From the IMG/VR virus record IMGVR_UViG_3300024306_000067, positions 1 through 29,585 of that record: a stretch of DNA of 29,585 nt. One strand, 5' to 3'. A program made the position numbers and the translations under genes. Source of the stretch: a virus. The notes under the pieces were generated by a model. It was not told the DNA's origin, did no database searches, and worked only from the letters and a program-made list of their open reading frames with translations. Below, piece by piece: positions 1 to 7,146 of this stretch (the first letter of the stretch is position 1; every line of letters begins with the position of its first letter).

Positions 1-74
1 GTCGCGGGGGTGGGGGGGGCGGGGGGGCGGGCGGGGGGGGGGGGGGGGGGGGTGGGGGGGGGGGGGGGGGGGGG
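1..74. other. Poly-G tract at the window end
   Basis: Almost pure G, broken by a few T and C. Such runs at contig ends are often artefacts of two-colour sequencing chemistry. However, G-runs continue inside ordinary unique sequence at 285-326, so a genuinely G-rich, hard-to-sequence region is also possible. No coding role is supported. Confidence 0.8.
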
Positions 75-154
75 TGGGCGCATGGCCACGAGCGTGCCAG
101 GGGGGCGTCTGAGCCTCTACCTATCTCCCCCATACACACGCTTCCCCTTCCAAA

Positions 155-227
155 ACCCAGTGGGAACCCAGTCGGTACCCAGTGGGGTACCCAACCCTAA
201 CCCAGGGCTAACCCAGAGAAAACCGGA
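155..227 (+). repeat. ACCCA repeats phased at about 11 bp
   Basis: ACCC units followed by A start at 155, 166, 177, 189, 200 and 211, with spacings of 11, 11, 12, 11 and 11 bp. A degenerate ACCGG unit follows at 222, again 11 bp on. The downstream halves differ (GTGGG, GTCGG, GTGGGG, ACCCT, GGGCT, GAGAA), so the recurring part faces one side of the helix. That is the expected shape of a binding array for an oligomeric protein. A small-terminase recognition (pac-like) site or a regulator array are the likeliest roles; both are inferred. Confidence 0.6.
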
Positions 228-236
228 TCGAAAGCT

Positions 237-257
237 AACCGAGAACCAATAACCAAT
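237..257 (+). repeat. Three tandem 7-bp AACCRAK-type repeats
   Basis: Three head-to-tail heptamers are visible: AACCGAG, AACCAAT and AACCAAT. They directly follow the phased ACCCA array and share its ACC core, but with a shorter period. The A-rich tail that follows (AAAAGTAAAAGG) may be flexible DNA. Function unknown. Confidence 0.5.
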
Positions 258-284
258 AAAAGTAAAAGGTAGAGTAGACGCCAC

Positions 285-326
285 GGGGTGGCGGGGGGTA
301 GGTGGACATTTGGGTGGGGAGGGGGG
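285..326 (+). other. G-run cluster, potential G-quadruplex
   Basis: G-runs of 4 (285-288), 6 (293-298), 3 (312-314), 4 (316-319) and 6 (321-326) lie on the + strand, and the last three are separated by single bases. This satisfies a loose quadruplex pattern. No function is shown; it is recorded because it lies between the repeat arrays and the first gene. Confidence 0.4.
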
Positions 327-353
327 AGGTCTTCGGGACTCCTGCCGGTTTTT
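325..353 (+). terminator. Weak terminator-like hairpin
   Basis: GAGGTC and GGACTC flank a TTCG loop, giving a short stem with a bulge, followed by TGCCGG and a run of five T. The stem is imperfect and the T-run is displaced from it. It could insulate the terminase promoter from upstream transcription, but this is a weak call. Confidence 0.25.
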
Positions 354-373
354 GCTAATTCCAACAAGACCCC

Positions 374-405
374 TTGTAATTCCGGATCGTGAAGCTATAG
401 TCCGG
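374..405 (+). promoter_or_regulatory. Candidate sigma70-type promoter with inverted repeat over the -10 box
   Basis: TTGTAA (374-379) and TATAGT (396-401) are separated by 16 bp and match the -35 and -10 consensus at 4/6 and 5/6 positions. An inverted repeat CCGGA (382-386) / TCCGG (401-405) brackets and touches the -10 box, as an operator would. The predicted start lies near 408, about 135 bases before the first terminase gene. Only the sequence match supports this. Confidence 0.4.
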
Positions 406-543
406 GCCAGGATGGAAGAAGTCTCCTCCAGCGGCTGGTGAGGCATAACCACCGCAGTCAGGGGCTTCTCTCTCGCTCGTGTCTCCTCAAAGGGGCTGAC
501 CTGACCGGCTGGCCCACGACACGGGCCAACTCAATGAACTGCT

Positions 544-858
544 ATGGCAACCAAGAAACAATCCCGTGAAGAACAGTTGAGCGTACGTCGCCAACAGATC
601 CGGGATGAGCACGCCACTGCGGTTCGCGAAAAGATTCAGGTCACGCAGATCGTTGAGCGTTTGCAGAAGTTTGCGCTCGGCGATTCCAGGACGAAGGTTA
701 CGTCGGCTCAGTTGAAGGCGATGGAAATGCTCCTGGACAAGACGGTTCCAAACCTCGCGTCGGTGAAGCATGAGGTCGACGCGAAGCAGGTGACATTCCT
801 CATCGACACGAGCGTTCCCGATGGCCCAGCAAACAATTCAGTACCGGCCTCCGGGTAA
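544..858 (+). CDS. Probable terminase small subunit
   Basis: A 104-residue, charged, mostly helical protein directly before and overlapping the large terminase gene by 38 bases. In tailed phages this position and size usually mark the small terminase subunit, which binds the packaging site, oligomerises and loads the large subunit. The N-terminal part (about residues 5-70) is Lys/Arg/Gln-rich with helix-forming composition; residues 65-75 (KAMEMLLDKTV) resemble the short helix seen after the DNA-binding part in such proteins. The C-terminal tail is Pro/Ser-rich and lies in the overlap. The ATG has only a weak ribosome binding site. The phased repeats at 155-227 are a natural candidate target. 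Identity rests on context more than on a diagnostic motif. Confidence 0.65.
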   Translation: MATKKQSREEQLSVRRQQIRDEHATAVREKIQVTQIVERLQKFALGDSRTKVTSAQLKAMEMLLDKTVPNLASVKHEVDAKQVTFLIDTSVPDGPANNSVPASG

Positions 859-2263
859 GGTAGCCGCCGCCTTCCATAATTCGACCGCCTTCGTTCGCGG
901 CATCAAGGGCCCAGTAGGGTCGGGCAAGTCTTCGACTTGCTGTATGGAGATCATCAAGCACAGCCTGAAACAGACTCCCCACAACGGCTGGAGGAAAGCA
1001 CGCTGGGCGGTGATCCGGAATACCTACCCGGAATTGAAGTCCACCACGATCAAGACCTGGTCGCACTGGATGGACGAGGAGCTCGCGCCGATCAAGTGGG
1101 ACGCCCCGATTACCTGCACCTTGAAGATCAAGGACTGCGGGGATGGGAACGGGTTGGATCTCGAGGTCATCTTCATCGCGTTGGATAAAGCCAGTGAGAC
1201 TGGCAAGCTCCGGTCGCTCGAACTGACAGGAGCGTGGATCAATGAAGCATCGGAAGTGCCCCGTGAAGTGTTTGACATGGTCACACAACGTGTCGGGCGC
1301 TTCCCGGCTAAGAGTCACGGCGGTGGCCCTGTCCACCCGTGCATCATCCTCGACACGAACCCGCCTGACGACGACCACTGGTATTACAAGATTGCTGAAG
1401 AGGACACCCCCGAAGGATGGGAGTTTTTTGACCAACCAGGTGGTCTCATTCGTATTCAAGAGGGCGATGACGTTCGGTATGAGCCGAATCCAGAAGCGGA
1501 GAATGTCTTCAACCTTCCGCAAGGCTATGAGTACTACCTGAAGATGGTGGGTGGTAAGACCGAGGACTGGATCAAGATCTTCGTCCTTGGGCAGTACGGA
1601 ACCACCGCTGACGGTAAGCCGGTCTACCCGGAGTACAACGACAAGATCCACTGCGCCGACAACGAGCTCGAGGTCAACCGTGGAGCCCCGATCTATCTGG
1701 GCTGGGACTTCGGGCTGACGCCAGCGTGCATTGTTGGACAGATCACACCCAAGGGTCAGATGGTGATCCTTGAAGAGTTCGTCGCCGAGGACATGGGCAT
1801 TCGCCAGTTCGCGGCGGAGGTGGTCAAGCCCGCCCTGATGAACAAGTACCACGGTTGCAGAATCATTAGCCGTGGCGACCCCGCTGGGGTCAACAGATCA
1901 CAAGTCGACGAGCGAACCTGTTACCAGGAGCTCCTCGAGGTGGGCATTGCCAGCGAGCCCGCCGACACCAATGACTTCATCCCCCGCCGAGAGTCTGTCG
2001 CGTTCTTCTTGAACAAGATGGCTGGCGGGGAACCCGGATTCCTCCTGTCACCCAACTGCCGCCAACTCCGCAAGGGGTTCATCGGCGGATACCGCTACGA
2101 GCGGTTGAAGGTCGCAGGGGAGAGATACCGGGATCGCCCGGTCAAAGACCGGTTCAGCCACCCGCACGATGCGCTTCAGTATCTCTGTCTCGCGGCGCGG
2201 GAGGGAGGAAGAAACGTGCGAGCACGATCAGTAGGTAGAGCGTCCGCCAAAGCGTGGACGTAA
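821..2263 (+). CDS. terL: Terminase large subunit (ATPase-nuclease)
   Basis: The 480-residue packaging motor. It hydrolyses ATP to push DNA through the portal and cuts concatemers into head-sized units. The Walker A loop is GPVGSGKS (residues 30-37). The Walker B/catalytic segment is GAWINEAS (137-144), with Asn in place of the usual Asp before the catalytic Glu142, a variant I recall from this kind of podophage terminase. RNase H-like nuclease acidic residues are Asp296 (in YLGWDFGL), Asp353 (in RGDPAG) and Asp450 (in HPHDALQYL). Length is normal for the family. The start lies inside the small-subunit gene, suggesting translational coupling. The end is 11 bases before the portal gene. Confidence 0.95.
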   Translation: MAQQTIQYRPPGKVAAAFHNSTAFVRGIKGPVGSGKSSTCCMEIIKHSLKQTPHNGWRKARWAVIRNTYPELKSTTIKTWSHWMDEELAPIKWDAPITCTLKIKDCGDGNGLDLEVIFIALDKASETGKLRSLELTGAWINEASEVPREVFDMVTQRVGRFPAKSHGGGPVHPCIILDTNPPDDDHWYYKIAEEDTPEGWEFFDQPGGLIRIQEGDDVRYEPNPEAENVFNLPQGYEYYLKMVGGKTEDWIKIFVLGQYGTTADGKPVYPEYNDKIHCADNELEVNRGAPIYLGWDFGLTPACIVGQITPKGQMVILEEFVAEDMGIRQFAAEVVKPALMNKYHGCRIISRGDPAGVNRSQVDERTCYQELLEVGIASEPADTNDFIPRRESVAFFLNKMAGGEPGFLLSPNCRQLRKGFIGGYRYERLKVAGERYRDRPVKDRFSHPHDALQYLCLAAREGGRNVRARSVGRASAKAWT

Positions 2264-2274
2264 GGAAGTAATCC

Positions 2275-4293
2275 ATGACCCAGGTATATCAGGCCATTGC
2301 ACCCGTCTCCGCAGACGTCAGTGCCGCACAGCCGGAAGGCGTGGACAACTCCGACCTGATTGCCTCTGGAATTTCCGGTCACATCACGAATTGCTGGAAC
2401 AAAGCCAAGTTCCAGAAGCAACGCATCACTGAGCGCCTCCTCGCTTGTGAGCGCCAGCGCCGTGGGGAGTACGACCCCGACAAAGCGCAGGAGATTGCAC
2501 AGACCGGCGGCTCCGACATCTACATGATGATTACGGACGTCAAGTGCAACGGCGCGAAGGCGTGGATTCAGGACGTCATGTTCCAGGACGACCGTGGCTT
2601 CGACCTGTCGCCAAGCCAGGAGCCGCAGATCCCGCCCGAGGTCAAGATGTCCATCATCGACTTCGTGCGCCAGGAGGCGATGGAGTTCTTGGCTCAAGGC
2701 CAACAGATGCACCCGGACGCTTTCCGGGAACGCCTCGAGGAAGTCCACGACACGATTCTGTTGCGTATCCGCGACGAAGCCAAAGAGTGCGCCGAGCGCA
2801 TGGGCGGCGTCATCCAGGATCAGATGCAAGAGGGTGGCTACAAGCGGGCGATGGAAGACTTCATCGACGACTTCGTCACCTACCCGACCGCGATCCTGAA
2901 AGGGCCCACCGTCCGGAAGAAGAAGAAGCTGACCTGGGGCCCGAACTTCGTGCCCATCGTCACCAACGACTTCTTCCGCGAGGTGGAGCGCGTCTCCCCC
3001 TACGACATCTACCCGAGCCCCAACAGTTCCGGCGTCGATGACGGCTTCCTGATCCAGCGCCACCGCCTGACCTCCAAGGACTTGGAGTCCATGAAGGGTG
3101 TGCCCGGATACAGCGACGGCGACATCGACCAGGTGCTCGTCCGCTACGGGAACAGCGGCTTCCGTCTGTTCGAGTACGGCGACCAGCAACGCGACAACCT
3201 CGAGGGCAAGTACTACAGCCGCCTGTACCAGGACGGCCTGATCGAGGCGCTCGAGTTCTGGGGCCCGGTGATGGGCGATATGCTCATCCAGTGGGGCATG
3301 AAGGACGTTGACCCGACCAAGGTGTACGAAGTCAACGCTTGGCAGATCGGCTCCTACGTCATCAAGTGCGTCATCAACCCTGACCCGTTGGGTCGCCGCC
3401 CCTACGAGATCGCGCAGTGGCGCAAGATCCCCGGCGCGTTCTGGGGCACGGCTCTGCCCGAGGTGATGCGCGACGTCCAGGTCATGTGCAACGCCGCCGC
3501 TCGTGCGCTGGCGAACAACATGGGCATTGCGTCTGGCCCGCAGGTTGACGTCGCCGTTGACCGCCTCGCCGATGGCGAGGAGCTCACGCAGATGTACCCG
3601 TGGAAGATCTGGCAGACCACCTCGGACAAGACCGGTGGCAACCAGCCAGCCATCCGCTTCTTCATGCCTGAAATGAAGGCGGCGGAGCTGATGGGCATCT
3701 ACAACCAGTTCGTCCGTCAGGCCGACGAAGTGACCGGCATCCCGAACTATGTGTATGGCGCGGGTGGCGGTGGCTCCGGCGCAGGGCGCACGGCGTCCGG
3801 TCTGTCCATGCTGATGGACAACGCCGCCAAGGGCATCAAGGCCGCGATCCTGTCCGTCGACCATGTGGTCACGATGGTGGTCAACCGCTTCTACGTCCAC
3901 AACATGATGTACAACCCCGACCCGTACATCAAAGGCGACTTCAAGATTGTGGCGCGTGGAGCGATGGGTCTGGTTCACAAGGAACAGATCAACGTCCGCC
4001 GCAACGAATTCCTGGCGGCTACCTCGAACCCGGTGGATCTCCAGATCCTGGGCCCCGAGGGTCGCGCCTACCTGTTGCGCGAAATGGCGAAGGGTCTCCA
4101 GATGGACACCGACAAGCTGGTGCCCACCGTGGACATGATGAAGTTCAAGCAGGAACAGATTCAACAGGCCATGCAAGCGCAACAGATGCAACAGCAACAG
4201 TTGCCCGCACCAGCCGAAGCCGGTGTCGGTGGCGACTCCGCACCACCGCCCGCTGACATGAACACCGTCCAACCACAGCAAGGAATCGCATGA
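2275..4293 (+). CDS. Portal protein
   Basis: A 672-residue protein directly after the large terminase, which is the standard place for the portal. The dodecameric portal ring forms the unique vertex, docks terminase during packaging and later holds the tail connectors. The long form, about the size of the P22 portal, fits a podovirus-type head. The central part contains the conserved-looking RRPYEIAQWRKIPGAFWG segment (about residues 374-391) and a flexible Gly-rich YGAGGGGSGAGRTASG stretch (about 494-509). The C-terminus (about 625-650) is strongly Gln-rich, as often seen in the barrel or crown of long portals. A good ribosome binding site (AAGGAAG) precedes the ATG. The stop overlaps the next start (ATGA). 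Assignment is from context plus overall resemblance. Confidence 0.88.
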   Translation: MTQVYQAIAPVSADVSAAQPEGVDNSDLIASGISGHITNCWNKAKFQKQRITERLLACERQRRGEYDPDKAQEIAQTGGSDIYMMITDVKCNGAKAWIQDVMFQDDRGFDLSPSQEPQIPPEVKMSIIDFVRQEAMEFLAQGQQMHPDAFRERLEEVHDTILLRIRDEAKECAERMGGVIQDQMQEGGYKRAMEDFIDDFVTYPTAILKGPTVRKKKKLTWGPNFVPIVTNDFFREVERVSPYDIYPSPNSSGVDDGFLIQRHRLTSKDLESMKGVPGYSDGDIDQVLVRYGNSGFRLFEYGDQQRDNLEGKYYSRLYQDGLIEALEFWGPVMGDMLIQWGMKDVDPTKVYEVNAWQIGSYVIKCVINPDPLGRRPYEIAQWRKIPGAFWGTALPEVMRDVQVMCNAAARALANNMGIASGPQVDVAVDRLADGEELTQMYPWKIWQTTSDKTGGNQPAIRFFMPEMKAAELMGIYNQFVRQADEVTGIPNYVYGAGGGGSGAGRTASGLSMLMDNAAKGIKAAILSVDHVVTMVVNRFYVHNMMYNPDPYIKGDFKIVARGAMGLVHKEQINVRRNEFLAATSNPVDLQILGPEGRAYLLREMAKGLQMDTDKLVPTVDMMKFKQEQIQQAMQAQQMQQQQLPAPAEAGVGGDSAPPPADMNTVQPQQGIA

Positions 4294-4643
4294 TGAAGAA
4301 GCCCATGAAGCCCATGAAGGGAATGATCCCCGCCGGTTACGCCGACGGTGGCAAGGTCAAGCCGTTCACCGGCAAGGACACCAAGGCCGAGGAAATGGCC
4401 GAGGCCAAGCAAGTGCGCTCCGGCAAAGTTTCTCCCAAGCAGTACGTCCGCAAGGAAATGGCTGAGGAGAAGAAAGAGGGCGAGAAGTCCAATCCCAAGG
4501 AGCTCATGGCCAAGGGCAAGGCGCTCGCCAGCGGCAAGCTGTCGGCTGAGAAGTATGGCTCGATGGCCAAGATGGCCGACGGCGGAATGGTGGGCAACTG
4601 CAACACCTACGGCGTTGCTGTCCGCATGAACGCAAAGAAGTGA
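4290..4643 (+). CDS. Small Lys-rich protein with ADGG motifs
   Basis: A 117-residue basic protein translationally coupled to the portal gene through an ATGA overlap. It is rich in Lys, Met, Ala and Glu, and carries two ADGG motifs: YADGGKV near the N-terminus and MADGGMVGNCNTYG near the C-terminus. The same ADGG element recurs in the probable ejection protein at 25090-26154. I recall ADGG-bearing small proteins beside portal genes in other podophages, but not an experimentally assigned role. A minor virion protein, capsid-internal protein or assembly factor are all possible. No enzyme motif or membrane segment is visible. Confidence 0.75.
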   Translation: MMKKPMKPMKGMIPAGYADGGKVKPFTGKDTKAEEMAEAKQVRSGKVSPKQYVRKEMAEEKKEGEKSNPKELMAKGKALASGKLSAEKYGSMAKMADGGMVGNCNTYGVAVRMNAKK

Positions 4644-4651
4644 GGCAACAC

Positions 4652-4828
4652 ATGGAACAGCTTTCGCCCAACGACATTCAAGAGTGGCAACGTGCTGACA
4701 ACAGCAAGGGCGGTAAGCCCGAGGCCGCTCCCTATCAAGTTGATCCCAAGACCGTCACCGGCCCGAAGGATCAGATGAACAGCAAGATCGCCACGCCGAC
4801 CCACCCGAAAGGCGGCATGGTTTGCTGA
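4652..4828 (+). CDS. Small hypothetical protein between portal and scaffold
   Basis: A 58-residue polar protein ending in the motif HPKGGMVC, which echoes the GGMVGNC ending region of the gene just upstream. The ATG at 4652 is preferred over the in-frame GTG at 4640 because GTGAGG sits six bases before it as a ribosome binding site. No domain is recognised. Its place in the packaging/head operon suggests a structural or assembly role. The stop codon overlaps the next gene's start. Confidence 0.6.
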   Translation: MEQLSPNDIQEWQRADNSKGGKPEAAPYQVDPKTVTGPKDQMNSKIATPTHPKGGMVC

Positions 4829-5055
4829 AGAAACCATCACACGAGGTTTTAGTTGCCCTGTCATCGCTACAGGGCAACTTGCAATTCGAGACCATCCGAA
4901 CCTGGCTCGAGGAATCCCTGCAAGACCTGTATCGCGACTCCTGCAACACCAAGGACGAAACTCTGTCCAGGTGGCAACAGGGAGCCGCACAGGCTGTTGG
5001 CGACTTCCTCGATAAAGCCAAGGACTCCGGAGAAGCTCTCCGCAGATCGCGGTAA
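4822..5055 (+). CDS. Small conserved helical phage protein, TTG start
   Basis: A 77-residue protein with a predicted mostly helical fold. It has a regular pattern: HEVLVALSSLQG, then RTWLEESLQDL, then LSRWQQGAAQAVGDFL. I recall similar short proteins in the head modules of other podophages, without known function. It starts at TTG (4822), seven bases inside the preceding gene, with no in-frame ATG near the N-terminus, so translation is probably coupled. It is followed by a 133-base gap with hairpins before the scaffold-like gene. Confidence 0.7.
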   Translation: MLKKPSHEVLVALSSLQGNLQFETIRTWLEESLQDLYRDSCNTKDETLSRWQQGAAQAVGDFLDKAKDSGEALRRSR

Positions 5056-5188
5056 CAGGCCGTCGGTCTGTTAGCGGCGTTCTGCCGCAAAAGGGGCTGG
5101 CCCTTTAACCAGCAACCGTTGAACACCGAACGAATCGCTCGAACACCGCGAGGCTCGAACGCGACCGTCTTCGGCTCACGGAGTATCA
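5056..5188 (+). promoter_or_regulatory. Structured intergenic region before the scaffold gene
   Basis: A 133-base gap holding three small hairpins. GCGGC/GCCGC with a 5-nt loop spans 5074-5088. AAAGGG/CCCTTT with loop GCTGG spans 5090-5106. GCTGG/CCAGC spans 5096-5113. The last two share bases, so they cannot form together. Direct repeats GAACACCG begin at 5121 and 5141, 20 bp apart, with a partial copy GAACGCGA at 5157. A ribosome binding site (GGAG) closes the region. It may be an attenuator, processing site or regulator site; there is no classical T-run. Confidence 0.35.
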
Positions 5189-6100
5189 ATGTCATCTTTA
5201 CCACGCGCTGTCCTGGAAGCCGAAGAAAAGGCCAACAGACTTCAAGAAGAACTGCTGAAGCGCCAGCAACCGAACGAGTCAGGCGAGCAACAAGGTCAGC
5301 CCCCGGCTGATCCGAACGCCACGCCACCGGAAACCCCGGCACCCCAAGGCGACTCCACAACTCCTCCTGCATCCGGACAGGACGAGCAACTGGAACACCG
5401 CTACAAGGTATTGCAGGGCAAGTACAACTCGGAAGTTCCACGCCTCTCGGCGGAGAACAAGGATCTGAAGAACAGACTCCAGCAACTTGAGCACGACCTC
5501 GAGGTGCTGAAGAATGCCAAGCCGCCCGAAGCCCTGGTCAAGCCAGAGGAGATCGAGGAGTACGGCGAGGGTCTGATCGACGTAGCCCGTCGCATCGCTC
5601 GTGAAGAGCTCGCGGCGAAGCAAGCGGAGATCGACGCCCTCAAGAGCCGCATCGACTCGCTATCCAATGTCACGACTCAGAAGGTCGAGACGGACTTCTT
5701 CAAGACCCTGACTGCACTGGTTCCCGATTGGGAGCAAGTCAACCAAGACCCCAAGTTCCTTGCTTGGCTGGAGGAGGTGGACGAGCTCACGGGGGCAAGT
5801 AAACAGAATCTCCTGTCGAACGCAGAGCGTGCTCGGGATGCAGAGCGCACCGCGAAGTTCTTCAATGCGTTCAAGAAGACATCTTCAACGTGGGCGGCGA
5901 ATGCAAACGCATCGCTGGAATCCCAAACCGTCCCGCCGACGAACAAGGCACCCAACGCTCCTCCAGCCAAAAAGATCTGGACGCGAGCCGAGGTGGCCGA
6001 CTTCTATGCGCGGCAACGTTCCGGGAAGATCAGTGACGCCGACGCAGTAGCCATTGAAGCCGACCTCATGGCGGCTCAAATCGAAGGTCGCATCCGATGA
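5189..6100 (+). CDS. Probable scaffolding protein
   Basis: A 303-residue, highly charged protein immediately before the major capsid gene, which is the usual scaffold position. A scaffold nucleates and shapes the procapsid and then leaves. Residues 1-75 are Gln/Glu/Pro-rich and look disordered. Residues about 75-110 and 145-170 have strong coiled-coil composition (for example LKNRLQQLEHDLEVLKN). The C-terminal third includes basic residues near the end (RAEVADFYARQRSGK), consistent with a capsid-binding helix-turn-helix. No protease motif is seen. The ATG has GGAG at correct spacing. The call depends on position and composition. Confidence 0.78.
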   Translation: MSSLPRAVLEAEEKANRLQEELLKRQQPNESGEQQGQPPADPNATPPETPAPQGDSTTPPASGQDEQLEHRYKVLQGKYNSEVPRLSAENKDLKNRLQQLEHDLEVLKNAKPPEALVKPEEIEEYGEGLIDVARRIAREELAAKQAEIDALKSRIDSLSNVTTQKVETDFFKTLTALVPDWEQVNQDPKFLAWLEEVDELTGASKQNLLSNAERARDAERTAKFFNAFKKTSSTWAANANASLESQTVPPTNKAPNAPPAKKIWTRAEVADFYARQRSGKISDADAVAIEADLMAAQIEGRIR

Positions 6101-6138
6101 CCTTCAACAAACCTTTTCAACTTTAGGAGTGATTCATC

Positions 6139-7050
6139 ATGGCATTTCCCGCAAGCGGCGGCTATACGCAATACAGCGGTAACTTCATCCCCGAGATTTG
6201 GTCTGGCAAGCTCCAGGTCAAGTTCTATAAGACCACCGTCTTCTCCGAGATCGCTAACACCGATTGGGAAGGCGAGATCAAGGGTCAGGGCGACAAGGTT
6301 CACATCCGCACCATCCCCACCATCACGATCAACTCGTACACCAAGGGCCAGAACCTGACCAATCAGGTGCCTGACTCCACCCCCGTCGAGCTCTTGATCG
6401 ACAAGGGCAAGTACTTCGCAGTCGTGCTGGACGACGTCGATGCTGTGCAGACCGACATCAAGCTGATGGACGTCTTCACCAACGACGCCACCACCCAGAT
6501 GAAGATCGCCATCGACGCTGACGTCCTCAACGGCGTGAAGGCTTCTGCCGCCACCGCCAACAAGGGCGCTACCGCTGGTGTGATCTCCGGCAACATCAAC
6601 CTCGGCACCGACGCTTCTCCCCGCGCCGTGACCTCTTCCAACATCCTCGACCTGTTCTTGGATGCTGGTCAGGTTCTCGACGAGCAGAACGTCCCCGAAG
6701 ATGGCCGCTGGTTGGTTATCCCCGCCTGGATGGCTTCGATGGTCAAGCGTTCTGACCTCAAGCAAGCCTACCTGACTGGCGACTCTGTCTCCCCGTTGCG
6801 TAACGGCAAGCTCGGCATGATCGACCGCTTCATGGTCTACGTGTCGAACAACCTGCCCAAGACCAACGACGGCGACAGCTACGTCATGGCTGGTACCCGT
6901 GACGCCATCACCTTCGCTTCGCAGATGACCAACGTGGAAACCCTCCGCGCTCAGTCCACCTTCGGCAACATCGTCCGTGGTCTGAACGTGTACGGCTACA
7001 ACGTCATCAAGCCCGAGGCTCTGGTGAACATGGTTGCCGTCAAGGGTTAA
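6139..7050 (+). CDS. Major capsid protein
   Basis: A 303-residue protein that would form the icosahedral shell, with an HK97-type fold assumed from family resemblance. It starts with MAFPASGGYTQYSGN, followed by the segment IPEIWSGKLQVKFYKTTVF that I recognise as typical of podophage coat proteins. The internal ASASAATANKG-like Ala/Thr stretch (about 136-150) may be a surface insertion. It has the strongest ribosome binding site in this region (TTTAGGAGTG), 38 bases after the scaffold gene, and very regular codon use (CTG, AAG, GGC) suggesting high expression. Two intrinsic terminators follow directly, as expected for a highly expressed head gene. Confidence 0.93.
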   Translation: MAFPASGGYTQYSGNFIPEIWSGKLQVKFYKTTVFSEIANTDWEGEIKGQGDKVHIRTIPTITINSYTKGQNLTNQVPDSTPVELLIDKGKYFAVVLDDVDAVQTDIKLMDVFTNDATTQMKIAIDADVLNGVKASAATANKGATAGVISGNINLGTDASPRAVTSSNILDLFLDAGQVLDEQNVPEDGRWLVIPAWMASMVKRSDLKQAYLTGDSVSPLRNGKLGMIDRFMVYVSNNLPKTNDGDSYVMAGTRDAITFASQMTNVETLRAQSTFGNIVRGLNVYGYNVIKPEALVNMVAVKG

Positions 7051-7051
7051 T

Positions 7052-7080
7052 ACCCTCCTGTGAGTGAGGGGGGTTTCTTT
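7052..7080 (+). terminator. Intrinsic terminator 1 after the capsid gene
   Basis: ACCCTCCT (7052-7059) pairs with AGGGGGGT (7067-7074) through eight pairs, including one G-T, around a 7-nt loop. TTTCTTT follows. The stem begins directly after the capsid stop codon. Confidence 0.7.
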
Positions 7081-7101
7081 CCATTTTCCTCCCTCGCCCT
7101 T

Positions 7102-7135
7102 AACCGCCCTGGGGAAACCTGGGGCGGTTTCTTTT
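7102..7135 (+). terminator. Intrinsic terminator 2 after the capsid gene
   Basis: AACCGCCC (7102-7109) and GGGCGGTT (7122-7129) form a perfect 8-bp stem around a 12-nt loop, running straight into TTTCTTTT. It is the second of a tandem pair. The next gene starts only 12 bases later, so downstream genes need read-through or an unseen promoter. Confidence 0.88.
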
Positions 7136-7146
7136 GAGGAACACGA

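Larger units (their letters stand above)
75..543. other. Non-coding leader upstream of the terminase genes
   Basis: About 470 bases with no credible gene. Short open frames here are low-complexity and have no ribosome binding site. The segment contains a phased ACCCA array (155-216), a 7-bp tandem array (237-257), G-runs (285-326), a small hairpin with a T-run (325-353), a perfect 5-bp hairpin (ACAAG, loop ACCC, CTTGT, at 364-377) and a promoter-like pair of boxes (374-401). Its position just before the terminase genes is where many phages keep packaging-initiation sites. That role is inference. Confidence 0.6.

Noticed and set aside
10-452. Short open frames in the leader on both strands
   Set aside because: They consist largely of Gly or Pro runs from poly-G or repeats and have no ribosome binding site.
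800-1852. Minus-strand open frames opposite terminase, and similar ones opposite the fibre genes (8940-10034, 22469-23365)
   Set aside because: All mirror real genes, none has a good ribosome binding site, and products are low-complexity or random in character.
2176-4281. A 701-residue open frame on the minus strand opposite the portal gene
   Set aside because: It mirrors the portal gene almost exactly, is very rich in Val, His, Asp and Leu, and has no ribosome binding site or family resemblance. GC-rich codon bias on the + strand explains it.
4640-4651. GTG start at 4640 for the small gene ending 4828
   Set aside because: It would use the bases that form the ribosome binding site (GTGAGG) for the better-spaced ATG at 4652.
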